Shown here in pieces: positions 37,455 through 49,400 of a stretch of 64,000 nucleotides of DNA. Numbering within the stretch: position 1 is the first letter of the stretch; each line of letters starts with the position of its first letter. Origin of the DNA: Owenia fusiformis (Eukaryota; Annelida; Polychaeta; Sabellida; Oweniidae); NCBI GenBank assembly GCA_903813345.2, contig CAIIXF020000012.1:5765001-5829000 (forward strand). The letters are read 5' to 3'. A program made the position numbers and the translations under genes. Below the pieces are notes generated by a model. That model was not told the DNA's origin. It did no database searches and worked only from the letters and a program-made list of their open reading frames with translations.

Positions 37455-37960
37455 TGGATTTGATTTGATTTGATTTGATTTGATTTGATTTGAAAACTAT
37501 ATTTATTCTGGGTAGCTCTATCAGTGCAAAAAACTGGTCTTCCTAGAGGCCCAGTAATAATTTACAATTATTTACAATGTGTACAATAAATATAGAAACA
37601 TACAAATAGATATATAGGACATATAGAACAATTTGATATATATGCATCTTCAAAGTATGCATTTACATGAAACATAGAGAACAACTTATAAGAGAATAAC
37701 ATAATAAATATAAGGAACAATGTCTTTAAAATGCATTTACATGATTTTCATTTTCTGATCTGATACACTTGTTTATATGCTTTCTTAAAAGAGTTTACAG
37801 AATCAGACTCTTTGACGGTCTTATCAAGCTTGTTCCAAAGATGTGAACCACTGTATGATATGCTTTTATATGATGACATGATAGCAAAACATGGGCACAG
37901 ATTTTGAATTTCTGTAAAAGACAGATCTTTTGCATGGGAAAACACATGTTACAGCATTTG
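37455..37960 (-). mobile_element. 5'-truncated LINE (CR1/L2-like) 3' end
   Basis: The minus-strand frame 37945-37748 ends with YSGSHLWNKLDKTVKESDSV and FKKAYKQ, a pattern common at the C-terminus of LINE reverse-transcriptase proteins (S-I-Y-x-G-xx-LWN-x-L). About 250 bp downstream the element ends in (TCAAA)n, seen on the plus strand as GATTTGATTTG at 37457-37494. Microsatellite tails of this kind mark CR1/L2-type elements. The reverse transcriptase core itself is absent. Confidence 0.65.
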
Positions 37961-38076
37961 GCTGTGTTTCCCCTTAGAGTAATGCCTGGCTGAAGGACGG
38001 GTCGAAAGACTAAAAATTAAAAAATAATTTTTTTTTGGATAATATTCCTAAATGCTGCAAGACGCAGATGGTTTAT

Positions 38077-39272
38077 CAGAGCTGTCAAGTGTCCCGCGAA
38101 TGGCGGGATTATCCCGCGAATTTGACCAAAATTTGGCTTATTCGCGTGTCCCGCAATGTCCCGCGAATTCCCGCAAATGACGGCTTTGACCTCCGCGAAT
38201 TTTCAAAATTGTAACAATCCCCGAGGCTAAATAATTGTGATTATCTTGTGATATAAGAAGCTAAGCTTTTTGCACTTTTGAGGAGTCAAGTTTACCTAAT
38301 TTGAAAAGTGCTGCCGAACTCCCAGTGCATCAGATCATCGGAGACTGTTTTTGGAAAGAGCATAGTACACTTAACTTGTAAAACTATGATTTTGATCCAA
38401 ATAACACCATAGTTGGCTTCTAGCATGCCGTTTGGTATCAAAATAAAGAGGAAGAGTGCAAATTTCATTTTAATTACGGAAATAGGGATGTATGTCACAA
38501 TTAGTTCCAACGTTGGCCTTTTTACTACGCGTGTCACGGCCTTCATCTCAGAACTGAAAATTTTTAGCAAACGCGAGTTCCAATAAATGGACACTGATAT
38601 CTCGAAAAGAAACCTGACTCCCTATAATTTGATGTAGAATAATCGAACCCCTATATGAATAGGTACATTTTGATATATAACACTATGGGGGTAAATGTTT
38701 CATAGTTGGTCACGAACGCCATAAGTGCAAAGTATTCACAAGAATAAGTTTTTGAATTTCGTGTCGGATTACGGTACTCACACCTAAAGCGTGGTTTTTT
38801 GATAGTTTAATAATAGTTCTATGCGTATTGTGTGGAATCGTGTTGACGTTTACTTAAGTTAAGTGCATTATATTTGATAAATCAGTATCTGAAAGTTTGA
38901 TAATTCAAGAGTACTTTTACATAAAAAATCCCTTGAATGTCCTGCGACATCCCGCAAAAGGTGGATGTCCCGCAAAATCCCGCGAATTTAAGGCACTTTG
39001 TCTAAAAAAATTATCCCTCTATGAAGTCTTTGCAATTGGTGGTTAACCTGTTAACTGTCCCGCAAGTAACGTGTTTGTCCCTCGAATGGTCCCGCGAAAT
39101 CCCGCGAATATTTGATCAAAATTTGACCTTTTTAGCGCAATCACGCAAATCCCTTAAATGTCCCGCGAAATCCCGCGAATTTAGGTGGATGTCCCGCAAA
39201 ATCCCGCGAATTTTTGGCACAGGGTCTGAAAAATCTGTCCCGCGAGAAAATCTTTGGGGGTTGACAGTACTG
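38077..39272. mobile_element. 1.2-kb non-autonomous element built of TCCCGCGAA motifs, GTTTAT duplication
   Basis: The ends are CAGAGCTGTCAA and TTGACAGTACTG, with GTTTAT at 38071-38076 and 39273-39278. At least ten copies of TCCCGCGAAT or TCCCGCAA cluster in two blocks (38091-38185 and 38940-39243) around an AT-rich middle. CAG ends and a 6-bp duplication suggest an hAT-related element. No intact frame is seen. Confidence 0.75.
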
Positions 39273-39849
39273 GTTTATGTACTATTTATACTTTATATCA
39301 ACACATCCTGACATAATATATGTTTAAACTCACCTGATGAGACTTAGAACTGCAGTAAGTAGTAGCAAATTGGGGTTTGTTTCAGTTTTATAACTATTTT
39401 AAAAAAAAATTCAATCCGGAAACGGAAATAAAATTTGACAACGCGCATGTGCAATTAGGCTTTTCGTTCGATACATCATTACTTTCCCGGGATTTTTGAA
39501 TGTAAAAACCATTCTCAAAATTCATTTCGTTCGTTGCGTACCTTCACTACCTCTTTATGGTCCTATCTCCATTGATTTATATGGTGACCTCTTTCTCTTA
39601 TTATCTTATACACAATCAGGGCCAGTAAGGGCCTTTAAAAAGGGGGACCTTAATTTCTTTCACACCGGGTCCAGGTAATGAAGTAGTCTGGTAGTCCTTG
39701 AGTACATCCTGAGACTAATATACTCTAGAGCACTTTTTAAACATTTCTTAACCCATTCCTTGACAAAAACCTTTGTAAATGACCAAATAGGACTTCCTGT
39801 GTGTTATGGGAACTATATCCCGGGAACTTTATAGATCTGCTATGGGACT

Positions 39850-39925
39850 ACAGTAAAACCTGTGTAAATGGAACACCTAAAAAGTGTTCCATCGGGAGAT
39901 GTTCCTCTTACAGAAGTTATTTAAC
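39850..39925. mobile_element. Fragment of a pogo/Tigger-like MITE
   Basis: CAGTAAAACCTGTGTAAATG followed by GGAACACC, then an inverted GTGTTCC, matches the left end of the family at 48054-48232 and 63467-63626. The right end is not found. Confidence 0.5.
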
Positions 39926-40214
39926 AATAAGTCAATAGCTTGGTGGATGGTGGAAAGTGTTTTTGCACACATTGAGGTCTTCTACTTAGAGAGGCTTTTT
40001 GCAGATTATTGATGTAAAATGGAATAGGTGTATGCCAAAATCATGATGTACAATTTGCTTCACTTATGTTACTCTTCGAAGTGTCCTTGTACATGTCCCT
40101 ATCATAATCATACTTTCAAATGGTTAGTGTTAGTCTCAGGTTTGGGGTAATTCAAGATTCCATTGTCTACTTCTGCAGGTCAACCCTTCTCACAAGCTCA
40201 AGGCAAATGATGTA

Positions 40215-40656
40215 CTGTACGCCCGGTATTATTTGCGTGCGATTAACTTTCGCGCTTTTCGCGATGGTGTCAAAATCGCGAAAAATTATCATCGCAAAAT
40301 TGCCAATTAAATCCCCGGGAATTCTTGATGTTGTGAGTACAAAATTCGAATAACTACTAGTAATACAAAATACGAATTCAAACTGCTTTTTCGTTTTAAA
40401 ATAAGACCGAAATTAACGATGCGATAATAGAAGTTGATATGCAGCTTGCCGATGATAAAGATCCCAGTTATTGTAACTCTGATCCAACTATGACATCAGG
40501 TAAGTGCAATAACTGTACATCTACTAGTAATTTAGCTTGAGAATTCCGAGAATAATGAATTTCAAACTTGTGAAATTCGCGAAATTTAATAGCCGCGAAA
40601 CCGTGTTTTCGCAAAATTCGCGAAATTAAAGCTCGCGAATAATACCGGCCGTACAG
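40215..40656. mobile_element. 442-bp TA-flanked element with TTCGCGAA motifs
   Basis: The ends CTGTACGCCCGGTATTATT and AATAATACCGGCCGTACAG form a TIR of about 23 bp with two mismatches, flanked by TA. Motifs of the type TTTCGCGA or TCGCGAAA recur near both ends. A fragment of the MITE family nested in the hAT element lies inside, at 40325-40430. Confidence 0.65.
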
Positions 40657-41155
40657 TACATTATCAGAATGAAGGACGGACAAACAGACAAGTAGTTTAT
40701 TTCATAGGTTCATTATGTGAGCCATACACCACTTGTTTGTGGTCCTAATAATTAAATATATAATAATAAATCAATAGGAAAATATTTTTTTAATTTAAAT
40801 AATTCATGTATAATTTATTTCTCTACAATATACCTGTACATTATTCAAACTAACACATAATATAAACATATAGATCATAAAATGGTTGATATAAAATGTA
40901 TATACATTAACAATGTAACATGTGACAAAAATATGAGATTCAATAGGCTAATTAATTAGTATGTCAAGTTTTACTAAAAGATCAATGTCATGTCACGAAA
41001 CATTCACCCCTGTTGACAATTGGGAGAGCATGCAGATATTTTGTATTTGGTTCGGTGATCAAGAGAATTGTGAATTCTGGTCTTTCGAGACCTTGATTTG
41101 TTGAGATGATATCAGTGTAGTCTGGTAGTGGTAGAATAAGAGTATAGAGGTTTCT

Positions 41156-41257
41156 AGACAACTCATCCCAAGACAAGTCATCCCTAAGACAACTCATCCC
41201 AAGATATCTCATCCCAAGACAACTCATCCCAAGACAGTTGTCTTGGGATGAGTTGTC
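41156..41257. repeat. CAACTCATCCCAAGA repeat ending in a perfect hairpin
   Basis: GACAACTCATCCCAAGA occurs four times in direct orientation, some copies altered, and the last is followed at once by its exact complement, giving an 18-bp stem with almost no loop (41218-41257). Confidence 0.8.
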
Positions 41258-42243
41258 CTGTTACCATAGAAACACAGAATGTGACAAAAGAACTCTGATC
41301 AAAAAAGAATATCATATATTGGAGCATCATATTAAATCAATATAGACTGCTATATTATTTCAAGAATGCATTTCGTTATTATTATAAATGTTAAGGTTTA
41401 AATCATATATCTGCTTTAAATGGGCTTTGTAGCCTTTTGCAGATTAGGCTATTGATGTAGATATTAATTTATACTCTTTAAAATGATTTGAACATCAGCT
41501 CAAAACAAATTATTTGTAAGCTTTCTTTTTCAGGCTAGGCTACGATATGATAACTATAGTGGAATGTATATTAGTACATCAGGATTTATGTACACACAGC
41601 ACTTTTTCAACAAGGTATAACATAACAAATTGTCACCATCTTGAAAGTTATTGCAAAGTGTTACAGACATCAAATGCTGAACACCATCCAGAAAAAGTTG
41701 GATAATTTATTTATTATGAGATAAATAAATAAAAATTGAATTGAATTGAGTGTGACAGTGATTTTCTAAATCCATGTTATGGGCTGATCAATCAAAGAAC
41801 CAGTGAGTTAGACCAAAATAACTTGTGAGATTTAACCAAAAACCTGAATGAGTTTCTCAGACAAAAACACAGTCTCTAACATCTCAAAACTTCAAAACTA
41901 TGTTTAGTTACTTTTTATTGAATGGGGGTGTGTTGAAAAAATTAAGAACAGGAGTATTTCTTTTGTTGAGCCTGAAAGAAGCATAATACAATATTTTGCC
42001 ATAATAGTAATAATTCATCATTTCAATTGTTCTAATTACAGCACTCTTATTAATCTGAATACAATTTGAAACCAGGAAAAATACATTAACAAGAACAAAT
42101 ATTAAGAAATCTAGAGATTACTGCACCAGTTCTGAGATGGCCTCAGTATAGTTACTCATAACTGTTTAAGTATGTTTGTAATTGGATGTGTTTAAAGTTA
42201 AAGTACTTTAAACACAATTGTTGTCATGGATACTCATAAAGCC

Positions 42244-42360
42244 ATAGCAATTGTTATCACTATATTTGTTAACACTATAAATGTTAACACTATAATTGTT
42301 AACACTATAGATGTTAACAATATAATTTTTAACACTAATGTTAACACTATAATTGTTGTT
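42244..42360. repeat. GTTAACACTATA minisatellite
   Basis: Units of 12-18 bp built on GTTAACACTATAATT are repeated about seven times. The open frames that run across it on both strands follow from the period and are not genes. Confidence 0.75.
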
Positions 42361-42949
42361 ATGAGATCTATCACAACATATCACAAAGTATTCATCATAA
42401 TTTTCATCTATCATTAATCACAATTCTTGGTAAAATGACCACTTTCCCAGCCTAATGTATGAACTACATTAGAGACTATACAGCTAGACATACTGTATGG
42501 ATTTTTAAAGAGGACAGATAACCAAGATTCTATCCCAGTCCTCGTTTGCCTGGCAAGGAACAATTTGGTAATAATACTACTACATGTATTAGGCCTATTG
42601 GTCATCTCCAGACCAAGTTCATAGTCGAGATGACAATATGGTAATATAATTACTAAATTGGTCCTTTATGCCATTCTGTAAGATGTCACGTGTGAATCAT
42701 GAGGTCATGACCTCCATGATGTCAAAGAATCGGCACAGCAAAGCATGCTGGGAGGCAATCCTCCTTGATGCTTACACAGACAACAACTTAATACCTCTAA
42801 AGCCCATGTGGAATAAACTACACATCTGACAAATAGGTTATTCACTGATGTAATGTGATACATGTATATCATAGGTCTGTGCCTTCAATGAGTATGTTTA
42901 CAATGATTTATTCAAAATGTTTATTAATTGTAGTTGACAAAGAGCTAAA

Positions 42950-43110
42950 CTGCAGAAATTCTAGCTGGACTGCAAAAATCTGGTTGGACCGCAGAAATAC
43001 TGGTTGGACCGCAGAAATTTTGGTTGGATTGCAGACATTCTGGTTGAGCTGCAGTATTTCAGTTTAGATCGCAGCCCATCCAGATGAACTGCAGCTTGTA
43101 TTGTTGCAGA
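42950..43110. repeat. CTGCAGAAATTCTGGTTGGA minisatellite
   Basis: About eight imperfect units of about 20 bp centred on CTGCAG or CCGCAG. No coding signal. Confidence 0.7.
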
Positions 43111-43294
43111 TTGAAGATCTTTAATTATTTGCCAGTTTGCTGGAAGAAGAAAAATCTGTCATTTCCTTAGGAACAGACATATTAATCAAAAGTTCAAACA
43201 AAGGTTTTTAAGTCCTCTTGTATCTTTTCCTTGTAAGGTTTTACACCTTTTGTTTTGGGCATTCTCTTTTACCTCTTATACCATACTTTACGCA

Positions 43295-43411
43295 ATGTCA
43301 CCACCTGCCATTTATAATAGACACTGAACACTGCTTGCTGAACACGAAACGCTTCAACAAAAACATTGGAGACTACAACAATATGTCACAACATATTGAT
43401 GGTGGTGACAT
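43295..43411. mobile_element. Short copy of the ATGTCACCACC-ended repeat family
   Basis: It begins ATGTCACCACC and ends GGTGGTGACAT. Near the right end it shares GGAGACTACAACAATATGTC with the much longer member at 58205-59316. Related left ends (AAGGCATTAACATGCAAAATG) occur at 24675 and 46978. Confidence 0.55.
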
Positions 43412-43426
43412 AAAAACAGCATAACT

Positions 43427-46400
43427 TTACAGAGCATTTTTACTATTTTTGATACTGAGTTTTTTACATACCAGAAGCATTCTATTCTTTGTCTCTATGG
43501 GTAACAAACAGGCTACTACAGCACATATCATGCACAGAACCCCATACACACATATAGACCCTAATAGGGATTGCTTCAACAAGACCTACAACAAAAAAAA
43601 CATATATTGGGGCAATTAAAAATTTCGATCAGAATTACAGCGGCTAAAATTCTAAAATTACATAATGAAAGCTGATTATTCATCATCCTTTCTGCTGATG
43701 TCAGTGAAAATAATCATAATGAGCTTCTGACGATTACATACATTTTTGGCTTTTAACTTCCTTCATATATTGATGCTTATTAGAATGGTCTGCAGGTATT
43801 TTGAAATTTCTAAATGCCCAGCGCTAATTACAGAAATACGCTAATTATTTATTTTGGCACTCAGAAAATGATGAAAATGATAAACTATAAATAGTTTCAA
43901 ATGATGAAAATAGCAACAATGATTTTCCATACCTGAGCAACAAAAGGGGTGGTCATTGCCCCTAACCTCGCCATTGCACTACAAGACCCTAGACCTAAAG
44001 ATCGCACTGCAGTTGGGTAAACCTAATCAAGAAAACAGCTTAATTAGTAAAGCTAAGAAAAACATGCTTCCTAATTGCAACCAGAGGTGATTCATTCTCT
44101 GACTACAGAGCTCAATGATCTTGAGGTCCGTTTTTGGAAAAATTTTAACTTATGATTTAGTCACAAGTCATTGTTCGTCAAAAATAGACAATGGTTTTGT
44201 CGGAATTGCAAGTAATGGTCGTATCAAGAAATCTTCTGACGGAGGAACAAGTTCTTAAGCCCTGTGTTCAGAGGTTGGAGATGATCATCAATCATTATTT
44301 TCCATGATTTAAGTCAATGAGTTGGACATATATTTACAAAATAGCATTGATTTGATGTTCACACATTACACATTACAAATTGTGTCTACAACAGAAATAG
44401 CAAGTGCCAGGTCACCAGAAAATTGAAATCACCTGTATTGTATTGTATTGTTGAATTGGCAAATTTTTAGGTTGGTTTCATAATGAAATTATTTGAATTT
44501 TTGCTAGAATGCACTTAATAGAATGAAATGCACCACGAACTTCAATGCATTCTCATTTGAAAATAGTCTAGGTCACATCTGAATTAAATCCTCACAATGT
44601 GAGTATTTACCACCAAACACACAGACAATTGTAGGTTTTAACTCCCATATTTCCACCCATTGACCCATTTCGACCTATGAGACTTCTCAGTACTCACCTC
44701 TGTTGTGTAGATATATACAGAGTTGAACAATGATGTAGCGAATCCTCGTATACCAAATATAAATATAGTAGTCCCGATTGGTGGTGTACAGATGAGTATA
44801 CAGAAAAACAAGATGGACGCACAAAACAGGCTTATAGAGATACACCTTTTTCTTCCTATCCAGTCTAATGCTATTATATTGAATGGAATGCCTGAAAATA
44901 CAAAAATGACATTCATGATTATACAGAAAAGTGAATTATCAAAACTTTCCAAGGCTTGTTCTCTGGGTGTTAGTACTCGTTTAGAAGGCTTATATATTTA
45001 CTATATCGACTTGAGCAATTTTGGCAGGCCATAGCGGTCATTATCCAAGTTTTTATTTAGTTTTCAATATAGGTGGTGATGATAGTAATACTCTCAGCAG
45101 CCAACATAATGAAAGCTTGGCCCTCAGGAATTTGTAGAAATTTGTAGAAAATTTTGAACTGTAACGGTATGTTTGAAAGCTTTTATGATGACTATGATCG
45201 TGAAATAAATCCTGTTTGGGGATATGAAGCTAAATAGATCATGGGAATGGATTGTTACAATCATCAGAACATATTGTTTCAAATGTACGCATCAAAGGGG
45301 TGAGTTAAATTGATAAGGAGAGGGCATAACATATGGGTTCATTATTTGAAAAAAAATTTTGGGCATTTTTCCAAAATATGAATTAAGCTCATCCTTCCAA
45401 TTAATTCTCATTTCCTGAAAGCTGAACCCCATTTTAGAACCAGGAATTCATTATTTTCTACATGGGTATACTAGGCCTGCCATTGAGAAAAATAGTGATA
45501 AGTGTCAATGGGATATCAAAAAATGTGAATAAACATTAGTATTCACTTAAAAGAGGTGTTCACTGAACACATATTATGTTTTACTTTAGACATACTTACA
45601 TACGAATTCTCCCAATGTCGCTATAATCATTGCTTTATATGCAGCACTATCCAGTAAATGTGCACAATGACAATCACCAACTGGTGGAATCACATCAGCT
45701 GAAAATAAAACATATGAGAATTTCAATGCACAAAAAGGGCATTTCACTTATGAAAGGTAAAAGATTTTTTTTCCTGGTGGAATCACATCGGCTGAATAAT
45801 AAAACATATGAAAATTTTAATGTACAACAAAAAGGGCATTTCTCTTATCATATGAAGCATTTTGACAAAAAAGGATTTCTGAAGTGTAACCCAGGCACCA
45901 AATCTGATATTCTTTCCTATCACTTCAGAGGAGTAAAATGAGCCAATACTGTACCCTTTTGAAATATAACAGGCCCTGGCCCGTAGCCAGGGTTTACTGA
46001 GGGGAGCGGTTTTACCAGGGGAGACCTTTTGCCAAGGGGGACCTTTTTGACAGTTTAGGCAAAAAATCATGTGAAAAGTGCTCAGAATGGTGAAAAACTG
46101 CATGATTTTGGAAGTATTTCTGGCCAGGGGGGAGCAACTGCTCCCTCCCGGCTCTGCTCCCCCTGTCTACGGGCCTGTATAATCACTCATTTGAAACCAA
46201 ATCCAGGCTTGAAAAGTTAGTGTTGTCGCGATTAATCGATACATCGCGATATACATTGCCAAAGCTGATTTTGGCGATGCATCGATGTCACAAAACATCG
46301 ATGTTTTTAAAAAAATTTAATTTGCTAAAAATCACCCTTTCTTATCTTATTTTGACGCAAATCGCTTACCTTTCTCATGTCTTATTTCATTTCCCAATGT

Positions 46401-49400
46401 TTTCTGAAATTCTTTCGCTTTAAAACTGTTTTAGCTAGTCAAAATGAACCATTAATCTAAAAGAATTACTTTACTTTCATTTCACCATTACTAGAAGTTC
46501 CCGGATGTACCAGCGTACTCTTATTAATTTGTTCTGTTCGGTATTTTAGTGCATTAGCGTTTGGTATTTCAGTGAACTTTTGTCTGACTTTTTCTCGATG
46601 TACATCGCGATGTGCATCGATGTTTACTACTGAAAATTGCCGATGCATCGATGTACGATTATGGCACATCTCGACAACACTAGTTATAGTTGAATTAATT
46701 CCTCACTTCACAGAATGCATTTACTATCCATCACACATATACTTTGTCAGCATGCTATCTGTGAATTCCCAGATTGTGTTAAACCCACTGACACTAACCT
46801 GTGCCACAAGTTTTCGCAAACTCATGTATCTGAGCCTGTACCAATATAACCCCATAGTAAGAGAAAGCTGTACAGAACCATAACATCCAAAGAGGCAGAG
46901 TAGTACTTGTGTATTCTTTGAACAGATCTGTGAAGTGACCACGTTTTAGCTGAAACACAAATTAAACAATTATTAACAAGGCATTCAAATGCAAAATGTC
47001 AACACCTGCCTGTTAGAGGCAGACCTTTGATCGCCAACCACCAATACTGTCCACAAAAAAGTTCTAATCTTCCCCTTCCTGAATATTAAAATTTGCAACT
47101 GGATCAAAACTGACATTAACTCGCTCTTGAAAGCCCATGGTGAAAGGTATTTCGATTCTCGTCTATAAACATTAGCACCTTCTCTGAGTATAGGCGACCA
47201 ATTACCTTTTGTGACTCTACCAATGCACCATCAGGAAGTTTAGACTTGTTCTCCCTGGCCATCCTTTGTAAGACTTGTAGTGCCTTGTCTCTTTTCCCTG
47301 CCGCCATCAGGAATCTAGCACTCTCTGGCATCCACTGTAAGCAGGAAATAAAATGTAATTGTGGAGTGTGTCTGATTAGGAGTCCCTGCATTTTAGATTT
47401 TTAATTTTCAAGACCCCTTGGGCCATTTGATTCTTATAACTAACAAGAAGTCAAGTTTGCAAGTTTTTGACCCTTTGAAGATTCAAGTATTTTACTTAAG
47501 TGTTGCATTTCCTTAAGTCTTTCTATGATCATGGCTTTTACTTATGCCCTAATCTCCAACTTTTATGGTTTCAAATTAGGAAATGTTTAATTTGAAAGTG
47601 TTAAATTTATAGGCCTATTGGAGTTCCTTTAAAAATATTTCAACATCTTAAGCACCTTGAAAAATAATTGCCACAATTTTAAAATGAGCATCCTAGAACA
47701 TTAAAAGGTCAAGAGAAACCACCATTTTTGATTTTCCAAAATTGACCAAACTGCCAAATATTGATCAATACAGGAAAATTTTACACTCAACTTTAAAGGT
47801 GAACAAAGACGAGTCATTACACCACCATTTTTGATTTTCCAAAATTGACCAAATATTGATCAATACTGCAAAATTTTACACTTGACTTTAAAGGTGAACA
47901 AAGACGAGTACTTACATAGAGTAAAATAATCATGATGAGCATAGGTCCAGCAGAGAAGCCAACAAGCCAGCGCCAGCCTAGGGTAGGAATGACTAAGAAA
48001 GCCATAAAGATCTCTACACAGCTACCAGCAGCCCAAAATGCCTAAAAATATTACAGTAAAACTTGTAAAGTTGAACACCCCTGTGAGTGGAAGACCTCTG
48101 TAGGTGGAACACTTTTTTCAGTTTCTTGAATTTATTTTAAATGAACCTCTTTATAGTCCATGAGATGGAACTTCCCTAAGTGGAACTCTTTTTAGAGATA
48201 CCAAAGGTGTTCCACTTACACAGGTTTTACAGTTTAGTATATTACTTTAAAATTATCATTATTAACTTTTTCTAAAACAGGCTTCTTATTATTTTCGTCT
48301 TTACTTTTTAACTGTGCTACAAAATTTCTTGACATTTCTCCACACATTTTTATCACAAGATTTCTTGACATTTTACTTTATTTTGAAATTCCCAGACATC
48401 TCCAGATCTGTATAGAATGTATTGATTCATGGTTTAACTATTAAAATCTGGCATGGGAAGGCACGGGTAAGGGCGTCATTGTTTTATCTATATTTCTGGG
48501 ATCTTGCTAGGTGTCCTTCAGCCAATTAGCAATAAGCATACACGAGAGATTTCATTCAACGTGCCTTAAATTAACTGTACAGTACATTCATAACTAATAA
48601 TCATATACAGGTATTTTTGATAGTTCAGAAATAGCAAATCATTTTACCGTGTATGAAATTAAGACTTTTGCTCTCACACGACGAGGTAAGTACTCTGCAA
48701 GGAGGGTGAAGCTGCAAGAAAACGGTTGATTAAGTATTCAGCAAGGAGGGTGAAGCTTCAAAAATGGTTGATTAATTATTCTGCAAGGGGGGTAAAGCTG
48801 CATGATTAGGGTTGATTAAATACTCTATAATGGAGAAAAGGCTGAAGGGAATGTGGGTATAGGGTGTGTTCAAATTCAAACCCAACTGCATGAACCAAAA
48901 GTGTTCAAATATAAAGATATGACATCAACCTTACCATATGACATTGACCTTATTCTGTATTTTTGACCCTTGCCCTATGTTCCTGGCCCTGACCTTGCCT
49001 TGTGATTTTGACTTTCTACTGTGACCCTGACCTTGCCCAATTATTCTGACCATACCATGAAACCTTGAACTTACATTGTGAATTTGACCTTACACTTTGA
49101 CCCTGACCTTGCCCTGTGTTCTTGCCCTTACAATGTGACCCCAAGTCCTGACCTTGTCCTCTGATTTTGATCTTACAGTGTGACTTTGACCTTGCCCTAT
49201 GTTCTTGATCTTACAATGTGACTTTGACCTTGCCCTATGTTCTTGATCTTACAATGTGACTTTGACCTTGCCCTATGTTCTTGATCTTACAATGTGACTT
49301 TGACCTTGCACTATGTTCTTGACCTTACAATGTGACCCCGAGTCCTGACCTTGTCCTCTGATTTTGATCTTACAGTGTGACTTTGACCTTGCCCTATGTT

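Larger units (their letters stand above)
34397..43426. other. Intergenic region rich in transposon relics
   Basis: There is no host gene that I can support between the glycosyltransferase-like gene and the end of the SVOP-like gene. The region contains a tRNA-like hairpin (35731-35845), a GCGAGCGAAG repeat (36700-36770), a truncated LINE (37455-37960), a CCCGCGAA element (38077-39272), a TTCGCG element (40215-40656), a perfect hairpin (41156-41257) and several minisatellites. A 3' end of the SVOP-like gene could extend into the right edge. Confidence 0.45.

Noticed and set aside
39021-39311. 96-aa plus-strand frame in the TCCCGCGAA element
   Set aside because: Its repeated SREIPRIF-like sequence comes from the DNA motif repeat.
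42208-42417. Open frames on both strands over 42208-42417
   Set aside because: They follow from a GTTAACACTATA minisatellite whose period keeps frames open; the translations are low-complexity and have no independent support.
44723-45034. 103-aa plus-strand frame opposite SVOP-like exon 12
   Set aside because: It is the antisense shadow of a transporter exon that has clear MFS motifs on the minus strand.
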